DNA of 64,000 bases. It comes from UMGS1519 sp050951005 (lineage in GTDB: Bacteria > Actinomycetota > Coriobacteriia > Coriobacteriales > Eggerthellaceae). Below the pieces are notes generated by a model. It made no database searches. It saw nothing but the letters and a program-made list of their open reading frames with translations, and was not told the origin of the DNA. Positions 54,489 through 62,605 of the stretch are shown here, piece after piece. The stretch covers positions 434,001 to 498,000 of the forward strand of contig JBMNIP010000002.1 of assembly GCA_050951005.1 (NCBI GenBank). Direction: 5' to 3'. Made by a program: the position numbers and the translations under genes. How positions within the stretch are numbered: the stretch's first letter is position 1; each line of letters begins with the position of its first letter.

Positions 54489-55781
54489 TTAGCGGTTGAT
54501 GTTATAGAACGCGTTCATGCCGGCATACTCGGCGGCTTCACCCAGCGTGTCCTCGATACGCAGCAGCTGGTTGTACTTTGCCACGCGATCGGTACGGCAG
54601 GGAGCGCCCGTCTTGATCTGACCGGCATTCGTGGCAACGGACAGGTCGGCGATGGTGGTGTCCTCCGTCTCGCCGGAACGATGGCTTACGATGCACGCAT
54701 AACCGGCGCGCTGGGCCATCTGCATGGCCTCCAGCGTCTCCGTCAGGCTGCCAATCTGGTTGACCTTGATCAGGATGGCGTTGGCGGCACCCAGTTCGAT
54801 GCCCTTCTTCAATCGGGCGGAGTTCGTGACGAACAGGTCGTCACCGACCAGCTGCACACGGTCGCCGATGCGCTTCGTCAGCTTCACCCAGCCGTCCCAG
54901 TCCTCTTCGGCAAGGCCATCCTCGATGGAGATGATGGGATACTTCTTCGTCAGGGTATCCCAGTAGTCGATCATCTCATCGGTAGTCAGCTCGCGGCCCT
55001 CGCCTTTCAGCACATACACACCGCGGTCTGCGTCGTAGAACTCCGTGGAAGCCGGGTCCATGGCGAACTTGAAGTCCTCGCCAGGCTTGTAGCCGGCCTT
55101 CTGAATGGCCTCCATCATGTACTGGAACGGCTCTTCGTTCGTCTTCAGGTCGGGAGCGAAACCGCCCTCATCTCCCACTGCGGTGGACAGACCGGCCTCT
55201 TTCAGCACGTTCTTCAGCGTGTGGTAGACCTCGCAGCACCAGCGCAGCGCCTCGGTGAAGTTCGGAGCACCGACCGGCATGATCATGAACTCTTGGAAGT
55301 CGACTGAGTTGTCGGCATGCACGCCGCCGTTCATGATGTTCATCATGGGCGTGGGCAGGGTATGGGCGTTCGGGCCGCCCAGGTACTCGTACAGTGGCAG
55401 ATCGGCATCGTCCGCAGCGGCGCGGGCGGTGGCAAGCGAGCAACCCAGGATGGCGTTGGCGCCGAACTTACCCTTGTTCGGAGTGCCGTCGGCTTCGATC
55501 AGGGCGCGATCCACATCGCGCTGATCAGTAGCGTCGATGCCCAGGAGAGCTTCAAAGCATTCATCGTTCACATGGTCCACTGCCTGATGGACGCTCTTTC
55601 CCAGATAGTCGGATGCGTCGCCATCGCGCAGTTCGACAGCCTCGAATGCGCCAGTGGAAGCACCGGACGGAACGATTGCCCGTCCAATGGCACCGTCGTC
55701 CAGCAAGACATTCACCTCGACCGTGGGATTACCGCGGGAATCCAAGACCTGGCGACCGTAGACATCGATGATATCGCTCAT
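54489..55781 (-). CDS. eno: Enolase
   Basis: A 430-residue glycolytic enzyme interconverting 2-phosphoglycerate and phosphoenolpyruvate. Motifs: GRQVLDSRGNPTVEV at the start, DSVDFQEFMIMPVGA near 158, the metal ligands in the later acidic blocks (SIEDGLAEEDWDGW near 285, VGDDLFVTN near 313) and SHRSGETEDTTIADL near 368 with the lysine-equivalent region. ATG 55781 is preferred over 55787 because AGGAG is too near the latter. Monocistronic, flanked by terminators. Confidence 0.98.
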   Translation of the reverse strand: MSDIIDVYGRQVLDSRGNPTVEVNVLLDDGAIGRAIVPSGASTGAFEAVELRDGDASDYLGKSVHQAVDHVNDECFEALLGIDATDQRDVDRALIEADGTPNKGKFGANAILGCSLATARAAADDADLPLYEYLGGPNAHTLPTPMMNIMNGGVHADNSVDFQEFMIMPVGAPNFTEALRWCCEVYHTLKNVLKEAGLSTAVGDEGGFAPDLKTNEEPFQYMMEAIQKAGYKPGEDFKFAMDPASTEFYDADRGVYVLKGEGRELTTDEMIDYWDTLTKKYPIISIEDGLAEEDWDGWVKLTKRIGDRVQLVGDDLFVTNSARLKKGIELGAANAILIKVNQIGSLTETLEAMQMAQRAGYACIVSHRSGETEDTTIADLSVATNAGQIKTGAPCRTDRVAKYNQLLRIEDTLGEAAEYAGMNAFYNINR

Positions 55782-55932
55782 TTTCATTCTCCTCCCGAGA
55801 ATATATTTTTCGTGGGCGTTACCAGCCTAACAGAATCGCGCTCTGCTCGCGTGCACATGCTGAGAGTTCCCTTGGAATTTCAGGTAAAGCGCAATGGGAT
55901 GAATACCGATTTTGGATTATCCGACGAACAAA

Positions 55933-55962
55933 AAAAGGTGGCCGCACATGCAGCCACCTTTT
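55933..55962 (-). terminator. Terminator of the adhesin gene
   Basis: A 10-bp perfect stem (AAAAGGTGGC with GCCACCTTTT), a 10-base loop and, on the minus strand, TTTTTTTG after the stem, 28 bp after the adhesin stop. Confidence 0.92.
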
Positions 55963-55990
55963 AATCCTTACTATGCCAGGCACTTGGCGC

Positions 55991-58900
55991 TTAGCGTTCG
56001 TTATTCCGCTTGCGGCGATATGCCACGATGCAAGCAACACCGGCTCCAAGCAGTACTATCAACGCAATCAGCGGGCCCATGAAGGAATCACCGGTAGCCC
56101 CTATCAGGAAATTCCCAGAAGAAGATACGCCTGCCGCATCCGAATCGTTCGAATCGGTCGAACTGGTCGAATTATCTGACTTGTTCTTCGCGGACCAGGC
56201 TTCTGCAGAAACATCCGACGTACTGTCAGCTTGGTCGGTGACGATCAGCTTGTGGCCGCTTGCCTTGACCGCGTTGCCATTGGCCTTTGTCACCTTCACC
56301 TTGCCGTCGATATCAACGGTGAACGTGATATCGGACACGGCCTTGTAGCCGTCCGGGGCAGAGGCCTCGTGGAAGATGTAGGTGCCCGGGGCAAGCCTCA
56401 CGGTCTTGTTCTCGCCGGTGCTCGTCCAGGAGGCGACGGCGTTGCCGTTGCCGTCCTTGATCCTGATCTTCGCGCCGGCAAGCTCGTTGCCATCGGCGTC
56501 GACCTTCGAGACGGTGACGTCATGCTTCTTGGCCTGGTCGGTGACGATCAGCTTGCTGCCCTTGGCCTTGACCGCGTTGCCGCTGGCCTTGATTACCTTC
56601 ACCTTGCCGTTCACATCCACCGAGAACGTGATGTCGGACACGGCCTTGTAGCCGTCCGGGGCAGAGGCCTCGTGGAAGATGTAGGTGCCCGGGGCAAGCC
56701 TCACGGTCTTGTTCTCGCCGGTGCTCGTCCAGGAGGCGACGGCGTTGCCGTTGCCGTCCTTGATCCTGATCTTCGCGCCGGCAAGCTCGTTGCCATCGGC
56801 GTCGACCTTCGAGACGGTGACGTCATGCTTCTTGGCCTGGTCGGTGACGATCAGCTTGCTGCCCTTGGCCTTGACCGCGTTGCCGCTGGCCTTGATTACC
56901 TTCACCTTGCCGTTCACATCCACCGAGAACGTGATGTCGGACACGGCCTCGTAGCCTTCGGGTGCGGCAGTCTCCTTGAAGGTGTAGGTGCCCGCGGACA
57001 AGCTGGCAGAGTGTGCTGAGCCGTCGCTGGTCCAGCTGTCGACGGCGTTGCCGTCGCTGTCCAGGATCTGGATCGAGGCTCCGGACAGCTCGGCGCCGCC
57101 GAAGTCGACCTTCGAGAACTCAACATTATGGGTCGTCACTTGGTCGGTGACGGTCAGCGCGGAGCCGTCGGCCTTTGCCGTGCTTCCATCGACTCCGTTA
57201 ACCGTCACGCTGCCGTCGGAGCCCACCGTGAAGGTGAAGTCTTTGACGCGCTCGTAGCCTTTGGGTGCGGAGACCTCATGGAAGGTATAGGTGCCCGCCT
57301 CGAGGCCCACGATTTCATCCTCACTCGTGCTGTCCCAATAGGTCTTCACATTGCCTTGGCTGTTCAGGATCTGGATCTTTGCGCCCTCTATATTCTTGTT
57401 GCCCACATCCACCTTGGAGAAGGTGACCTTGTAGGTCTCGGCCTCGGAGTCCTGGTCGGTGACGGTCATAGCGGTTTTGTCGGAGTTCAGCTCGGACGCC
57501 CCGTCTTTGTCGCTCGTGATGGACACCGTGCCGTCATCGGAGACCGTGAATGTGATGTCGGTCACGGCCGCGTGGTTGCCGGGCGCGGAGACCTCGTGGA
57601 AGGTGTAGGTTCCCGCCTCGAGGCTCAGGGCATGCGCGGAGCCGTCGCTGGTCCAGGAGTCGACGGCGTTGCCGGTGCTATCCAGGATCTGGATCGAGGC
57701 GCCGGTGAGGACGTTGCCTTCGGCGTCCACCTTGGAGAAGCTCACCTTGTAGGTCTCGGCCTCGGAATCCTGGTCGGTGACGGTCAGCGCGGAACCGTCG
57801 GCCTTTGCCGTGCTTTCGTCGACTCCGTCGCTCGTGACGGATACCGTACTGTCTGAGCCCACCGTGAAGGTGAAGTCGTCAACGGGCTCGTAGCCTTCGG
57901 GGGCGGAGACCTCGTGGAAGGTGTAGGTGCCCGCGGCCAGGCTCACGGTCTCGTTCTCGTCGGTGCTCGTCCAGGAGTGGACCACTTCACCGTCAGAGTC
58001 CAGGATCTGGATTGAGGCTCCCGGGAGGATGTTTCCGTCCGAGTCCACCTTGGAGAAGGTGATGTCATACTTTTTGACCTGGTCGGTAACGGTCAGCGTG
58101 GAGCCGTTAACCTTAGCCGCGTCGGAGCCATTGACCGTCAGCGTACCGTCGGCGTCGACCGTGAAGTTGAAGTCGGCCACGGCCAAGTAGTTACTGGGGG
58201 CGGAGACCTCGTGGAAGGTGTAGGTGCCCGCCTCGAGGCTCAGGGCATGCGCGGAGCCGTCGCTGGTCCAGGAGTCGACGGCGTTGCCGGCGCTGTCCAG
58301 GATCTGGATCGAGGCACCATCTATCCCCTCGCCACTTGCATTCACCTTGGAAACTTTGACCTTGTGGGACTCCACACTGCTGTTAGTGAAGGTCCAAGTG
58401 TCCGGCGGCACCAGAGTCGCGCTCAGCATGTCCTGATATGTGCTGTCTGAACTCTTGTATACCGTAAGGGCGTACCCATCAGGAACAGTTGCCGGCGTGA
58501 TGTTCTGAGTATTGTCCTCCCCGATCAGGGCATAGAAAGCCTGTTGCATGTTCGTTGTGAATGACGAGGGAGCAGTCGACCAACCGCTTTCTGTGTACCT
58601 CCATATCGCAGCCTGAGTAACCTCTTGGAACTCCGTAACCGTAAGGTCATAGGCATCCTGAATGCCCGCGGCATCAGAGGAGTAACCGTTATAGATGACG
58701 CTCAGGAGATTGTCTTTAAGCGTCGAACTCGAGCTGCCCAACAGCGACTGAAGATCATCGTTCGTCGCATTGATGATCTTGGAGCTATATGTGGTGTTGT
58801 TCGGCCAATTCTTATCGATATCAAGGCAGTACACGACGGTAGCATCTTCATCATTAATTTCCGCGCTGTACATAGAGCGGCCATCGTCAATTTTCGTAGC

Positions 58901-61153
58901 GTCACCCACATAGCTTCCATCAACCGTTGTGGATTCGTCGCTGTACGTCGTGGCGGCTTGAGTATCGGTCAGCTCCCAGTTCGAGCTGGTCGTAGTCTCC
59001 TTCACCGTGTAGGTGTAGGCCTTTCCATCATCGTCGGTCTTGTCAAGGTTGGTGAACACACCGTGCCAAGCCGAGTCTTCATAAGCAGAAGACGTGTTGT
59101 CGTCATCAGATGTATCACCGTTGAGTGTGAGGGTGTTTATAGCGGTGCCGTTTTGGTAGAGCGTGAATTCGACGGCTTCCTGCTTGTTCTCATCGACGTT
59201 GTCCCACACCTTCTGGACAGATATCGAACCAGTATCTTCGGTGGTGCTGGTCAAGTTGATTCGTGCATGAAGCGACTGGTATTCGGGCGTGAACTTGAAG
59301 ACCGTCTGGCTCATCTCTTGCCCTGTCTTGTCAGTAGCAGAAGACGAAGAAGAATCACTACTAGCGCGCACAAACTCACGCACGACCCAGTGCCCCGTCT
59401 CCTCATCCTGATAGAGATCGTTGGAGTTAACAAATGCCTTCGCGACTGTCTTGGTCGCTCCAACTGCGGTGAACAACACGTCATCACGCAGGGCAGTTTC
59501 GTTGGTTGTTGCCGTAGAAAGCGTAATCGAATCGGGGAAGCTTGCACTGTCCGAGAAGGTGTACGTGGTCACGCCGCTATCTGCCGTCGAGGTGCTGCTT
59601 GCCGAGACGCTTGCCCCGTCCTGGGTCATGGACTCAACGGTAACCCCACTCGGAACCTTGAAAGAAAGGCTCGAAGCATTGGAAGTGTCGGGCGTTACCG
59701 TTACTGTCGTGTTTCCATTCGAGCGCGTGACATCGTTTGTCGTCAGATCAAACGTAGCGTTTGCGGTTACATCATCCAGCAACCCATTATCTCGTGCCGT
59801 TTCGGCATAAGCTACCAGTATGCGAGCCATTGCGCGCGCGCCAAAGGTGCGAGTATTGTCTTCGTGGAACCCAGAAGCTATTCTGTTCGTTCCGCCCTGG
59901 AACACGTCCATGCCATCCATGGGCCAGCCTTGGAGATAGCTTAGGAATGCGTATTCAATGCCGAGGACGCTTACATGCGCTGCCTCCCAATAGTCAGTAT
60001 TTGTAAGGTCAGGAACGCTGCTGGCAGAATAATCATCAGTCTGGGCAGCTATTGTTTGCTCGTAGATGGTTCCTTCTGCAATCGTGCCACCCTCGAGGAG
60101 GGTAATGAGCTTATCATGCAACTGGCCATATGTGATTTTGGGATCAAGAGCGGTTTTCTCAGTTGAGCTACTGCTAGCGTTCAAAGCCTTAATGTACTCG
60201 CTTCGGAGAGCCTGGTATGCAACCTTCAGGTTTGGAAGTCCAGTTGTACCTGAATGTGCATCGGCCTCATCATTCGGATCGTTCAGCCCGGCGTTCTGGA
60301 GCACCGTGTTCATGAGGTACATGATTTCTTTGCCGCTGTCGTATTGCGTTTGGGGAGATAGCTCGAAAGGCAACTCGTAATAAATGCTGTTGGTCACTGG
60401 AGCAGCAGCTGTGGGGTTAGTGCACCAGTACCAATCATGCGTTGCGTTGCCATCCTCGTCTTTAGTGTCAACCGGCATCAGAAAGACTGTAGCGGTTCCG
60501 GTACTGTCAAGATATTTTTCAATGTATTCAGCGCCCTTGGTTGTATCGGGATCGAACCTATAAGAAGGACTCAGATTCGTTTCACCTAACGATAAATAAG
60601 TGCCAGGTGCACTAGTGGAGCTCCCTTCGCCCTTTGCTACGAAGGATAGATTTTTATCGACGACATAACGATTTACTCCCTCGACCGAAGGCTCGTCTCC
60701 AGCAGGGACGATCTCGGTATGGCGGACATAGTATGGCAGGGTATAGCCGCTGTCTGTCTTGAGTATGAGCTTTCGAAGGTCCCCGCTGGTTTTGGTATCA
60801 ATGGTGTCGACATCACCTTTGACATCAAATCCTTTTTCCAGGGCCTGAGCGTCGGTCTTGGCAAACACATGGTTGCCACGCGGCACCTTGCCGTTCGCGA
60901 TTTCATCAAGCACGTTCAGTCGAGTATTTGATGCCGGCGCATTGACATGATAAGTGCTCTCGATGCCTAGCCGCTTGATATAGTCATCGTCCGCATTGTA
61001 ATTCGGATACGGAGCTTCCGAATTATTGCTCACATCGTCATCTGCATAAGCGGCAGTAACCGAAAAGGCAAATCCGCATAACGCAATGAGGGCAAAAGCA
61101 AATGCTATGACTAGTTTTCCCCGCAATATCTGCGAAACAGACGTTCTCCCCAT
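55991..61153 (-). CDS. Large surface adhesin: thioester domain, CnaB domain, seven SpaA-like repeats, sorting signal
   Basis: A 1,720-residue cell-surface protein. Order: signal peptide (1-37, ends AYA), a region I cannot assign (38-640, includes Cys244 in WYWCTNP), a CnaB domain (about 642-735, VQKVWDNVDENK), a thioester-domain-like segment (about 765-915) with Cys776 in VVYCLD and Gln847 in TQAAIW, then seven repeats of about 95-105 residues (about 930-1,645). Each repeat has FSKVD, a Glu in F(H/K)E and a terminal VTDQ, fitting internal Lys-Asp isopeptide bonds. An acidic Ser-rich segment, the motif IGATGD (1684-1689), a membrane helix and RRKRNNER complete it. The thioester could bind host or partner amines covalently. 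AGGAGG precedes the start. No sortase gene is adjacent. Confidence 0.92.
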   Translation of the reverse strand: MGRTSVSQILRGKLVIAFAFALIALCGFAFSVTAAYADDDVSNNSEAPYPNYNADDDYIKRLGIESTYHVNAPASNTRLNVLDEIANGKVPRGNHVFAKTDAQALEKGFDVKGDVDTIDTKTSGDLRKLILKTDSGYTLPYYVRHTEIVPAGDEPSVEGVNRYVVDKNLSFVAKGEGSSTSAPGTYLSLGETNLSPSYRFDPDTTKGAEYIEKYLDSTGTATVFLMPVDTKDEDGNATHDWYWCTNPTAAAPVTNSIYYELPFELSPQTQYDSGKEIMYLMNTVLQNAGLNDPNDEADAHSGTTGLPNLKVAYQALRSEYIKALNASSSSTEKTALDPKITYGQLHDKLITLLEGGTIAEGTIYEQTIAAQTDDYSASSVPDLTNTDYWEAAHVSVLGIEYAFLSYLQGWPMDGMDVFQGGTNRIASGFHEDNTRTFGARAMARILVAYAETARDNGLLDDVTANATFDLTTNDVTRSNGNTTVTVTPDTSNASSLSFKVPSGVTVESMTQDGASVSASSTSTADSGVTTYTFSDSASFPDSITLSTATTNETALRDDVLFTAVGATKTVAKAFVNSNDLYQDEETGHWVVREFVRASSDSSSSSATDKTGQEMSQTVFKFTPEYQSLHARINLTSTTEDTGSISVQKVWDNVDENKQEAVEFTLYQNGTAINTLTLNGDTSDDDNTSSAYEDSAWHGVFTNLDKTDDDGKAYTYTVKETTTSSNWELTDTQAATTYSDESTTVDGSYVGDATKIDDGRSMYSAEINDEDATVVYCLDIDKNWPNNTTYSSKIINATNDDLQSLLGSSSSTLKDNLLSVIYNGYSSDAAGIQDAYDLTVTEFQEVTQAAIWRYTESGWSTAPSSFTTNMQQAFYALIGEDNTQNITPATVPDGYALTVYKSSDSTYQDMLSATLVPPDTWTFTNSSVESHKVKVSKVNASGEGIDGASIQILDSAGNAVDSWTSDGSAHALSLEAGTYTFHEVSAPSNYLAVADFNFTVDADGTLTVNGSDAAKVNGSTLTVTDQVKKYDITFSKVDSDGNILPGASIQILDSDGEVVHSWTSTDENETVSLAAGTYTFHEVSAPEGYEPVDDFTFTVGSDSTVSVTSDGVDESTAKADGSALTVTDQDSEAETYKVSFSKVDAEGNVLTGASIQILDSTGNAVDSWTSDGSAHALSLEAGTYTFHEVSAPGNHAAVTDITFTVSDDGTVSITSDKDGASELNSDKTAMTVTDQDSEAETYKVTFSKVDVGNKNIEGAKIQILNSQGNVKTYWDSTSEDEIVGLEAGTYTFHEVSAPKGYERVKDFTFTVGSDGSVTVNGVDGSTAKADGSALTVTDQVTTHNVEFSKVDFGGAELSGASIQILDSDGNAVDSWTSDGSAHSASLSAGTYTFKETAAPEGYEAVSDITFSVDVNGKVKVIKASGNAVKAKGSKLIVTDQAKKHDVTVSKVDADGNELAGAKIRIKDGNGNAVASWTSTGENKTVRLAPGTYIFHEASAPDGYKAVSDITFSVDVNGKVKVIKASGNAVKAKGSKLIVTDQAKKHDVTVSKVDADGNELAGAKIRIKDGNGNAVASWTSTGENKTVRLAPGTYIFHEASAPDGYKAVSDITFTVDIDGKVKVTKANGNAVKASGHKLIVTDQADSTSDVSAEAWSAKNKSDNSTSSTDSNDSDAAGVSSSGNFLIGATGDSFMGPLIALIVLLGAGVACIVAYRRKRNNER
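56333..56956 (-). repeat. 303-bp near-perfect tandem repeat in the adhesin gene
   Basis: About 318 bp starting near 56333 recur without a visible difference at an offset of exactly 303 bp (from about 56636 to 56954). They encode SpaA-like repeats 6 and 7. The neighbouring repeats have diverged, so this is a recent in-frame duplication and likely a site of copy-number change. Confidence 0.93.
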
Positions 61154-61420
61154 TGTTTCCTCCTCTCTTCGGAAACTTAAATATCGATATATGTTATCGC
61201 TGTGGTAACAATATAGCGGATTCTTCGATATCTGTACACCAAAAAATAATCGGGAATCAGAAAAAATAATTTTGTTATCCCTGGAATTATTGGCATCGTC
61301 AATATGCCATTACCCGCATATAGGCTGTTGCTTATTTGAATTATTGAACGTTCCCGCCCTTGTGAATTCAAAGCGAGCTTTCATCCGAAAGCGGAGCGTT
61401 ATCGTATCCAAAAGAAAAAA
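61154..61420 (-). promoter_or_regulatory. AT-rich regulatory region upstream of the adhesin gene
   Basis: About 265 bp, clearly more AT-rich than the surroundings, with no convincing gene. It holds a perfect ATATCGATAT palindrome (61181-61190) and a TGTTA-N9-TAACA dyad (61192-61210) within 60 bp of the start codon. A TTGTTA box with a TATCGA-like -10 near 61190-61215 is a tentative promoter, which would place both dyads over it. Confidence 0.45.
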
Positions 61421-61449
61421 CCGGACGCCCTCCCAAGAAAGGCGTCCGG
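61421..61449 (-). terminator. Terminator of the tRNA operon
   Basis: A 9-bp perfect stem (CCGGACGCC and GGCGTCCGG), a 11-base loop, then TTTTTTCTTTT on the minus strand, 11 bp after the tRNA-Ala 3' end. Confidence 0.92.
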
Positions 61450-61460
61450 CCAATTCGCAA

Positions 61461-61536
61461 TGGTGGAGCATAGGGGGATCGAACCCCTGACCTACGGCTT
61501 GCAAAGCCGTCGCTCTCCCAGCTGAGCTAATGCCCC
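61461..61536 (-). tRNA. tRNA-Ala (anticodon TGC)
   Basis: A 76-base cloverleaf with encoded CCA. The acceptor stem GGGGCAT pairs with ATGCTCC, the D arm has AGCTCAGCTGGGAGAGC, the anticodon loop CTTTGCAAG reads TGC, and the T arm has GGTTCGATCC. It is the second gene in the tRNA-Ile/tRNA-Ala transcript. Confidence 0.98.
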
Positions 61537-61543
61537 AGTATCA

Positions 61544-61587
61544 ATAAACGTTCCACCGGCTATCTCGGCTCACGGTGGAACGTTTAT
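61544..61587 (-). other. 15-bp perfect stem-loop between the two tRNAs
   Basis: ATAAACGTTCCACCG (61544-61558) and its exact complement (61573-61587) surround a 14-base loop and fill most of the 60-bp spacer between tRNA-Ile and tRNA-Ala. There is no T tract, so it is more likely a processing element than a terminator. Confidence 0.7.
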
Positions 61588-61596
61588 CACAATAAA

Positions 61597-61673
<77 letters not shown>

Positions 61674-61690
61674 CTGGAAACAGCTTGCTT

Positions 61691-61719
61691 AATATAGCCC
61701 ATACCGTTTGGAGCGTCAA
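61691..61719 (-). promoter_or_regulatory. tRNA-Ile/Ala promoter
   Basis: Minus strand: -35 TTGACG (61719-61714), 17-bp spacer, -10 TATATT (61696-61691), 18 bp before the tRNA-Ile 5' end. Near-consensus. Confidence 0.85.
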
Positions 61720-61731
61720 GAAATAATTTCT
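61719..61731. promoter_or_regulatory. 13-bp palindrome between divergent tRNA and nuclease genes
   Basis: AGAAAT-A-ATTTCT is a perfect palindrome just upstream of the tRNA -35 box and before the plus-strand gene at 61771. It may be a bidirectional regulatory site. Confidence 0.35.
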
Positions 61732-61770
61732 GCTAGCATGAAAAGAAATCAAAAACAGAGGAGGTAGGCT

Positions 61771-62478
61771 ATGGTCCCTGTCAGCGTGCTTACGCTCATC
61801 ATGTCTCCCGTGCCGTCGCCCTCCATCTTAGTCCTGCAACCCACAGCCGATGTGGGGACGAACAAGAACAGCCGCGTCGTGCCCATCTGGGTGGGAGTAT
61901 CCGAGGCGACGATGCTGGGCATCGCACTTGAAAAGGCCCGTTTCAAGCGCCCCATGACTCATGATCTGTTCCTGGATGCGCTTACCAGTCTGGACGCCTT
62001 CGTGGACCATGTGACCATCTACGACGTGCAAGGCCCCACGTTCTATGCAGAGCTGGTATTGAAAGCGCGCGGCAAGCTGCTGTCGCTTGATGCCCGACCC
62101 AGCGACGCCATCTCTTTGGCATTGCGCGAGGAGGCACCGCTGTATATGGACGACGCCGTGCTAGAGCGCGCCTCGTTCCCGTACCTGTTCAACGAAGAAG
62201 CCGACGACCCCGACCAGATAATGGCGGATTTCCACAACTTCATCGAGCAGCTAACCCCCGACGACCTTACGGAGGGCAGCCGTCAGGACCGGGAAGCCGT
62301 CATCAGGCAGGCCGAACAGCTGATCGGTGCTGCCAGTAGCAGCCAAGACGCACCTCATGGAACCGGAAACGCCGCCGACTCGGCCGATACGGGAAATAAA
62401 GCACAAGGTGAGGAATCAAGCGGGCAGGCAGACAACCCCGCCGCACCCGGCAACGGCCCGGAAAACCCACGTTCTTAA
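61771..62478 (+). CDS. Bifunctional nuclease family (DUF151) protein
   Basis: A 235-residue protein whose first 145 residues form a DUF151 domain, the fold of bacterial and plant bifunctional nucleases: VVPIWVGVSEATMLGIALEK near 36-55, SLDARPSDAISLALREEAPLY near 95-115. The remaining 90 residues are hydrophilic, rich in Asp, Gly, Ala and Ser, and probably disordered. Nuclease activity is reported for some family members, and others act in stress or transcription control; this one is untested. AGGAGG precedes the start. It is one of the few plus-strand genes. Confidence 0.88.
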   Translation: MVPVSVLTLIMSPVPSPSILVLQPTADVGTNKNSRVVPIWVGVSEATMLGIALEKARFKRPMTHDLFLDALTSLDAFVDHVTIYDVQGPTFYAELVLKARGKLLSLDARPSDAISLALREEAPLYMDDAVLERASFPYLFNEEADDPDQIMADFHNFIEQLTPDDLTEGSRQDREAVIRQAEQLIGAASSSQDAPHGTGNAADSADTGNKAQGEESSGQADNPAAPGNGPENPRS

Positions 62479-62533
62479 CTCGCGCTCCCCCAAACCGCAC
62501 AGCTGCTCATTGCCAGTAGCGCCGTGTAGAAAA

Positions 62534-62562
62534 AAGCCCGCTCGGAAAATCCGGGCGGGCTT
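62534..62562 (-). terminator. Terminator shared by gyrA and the DUF151 gene
   Basis: A 13-bp stem with one G-T pair (AAGCCCGCTCGGA with TCCGGGCGGGCTT) and a 3-base loop, then TTTTTTC on the minus strand. It stands between the convergent genes and best fits gyrA. Confidence 0.85.
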
Positions 62563-62605
62563 CACTATTGCGTGCGTTCTTCAAAAAGCAGCCAATGGTC
62601 CTCGC

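Noticed and set aside
56333..58370. CRISPR-like repeat array
   Set aside because: The repeats are in-frame protein repeats of about 300 bp with no short direct repeat/spacer structure and no cas genes.
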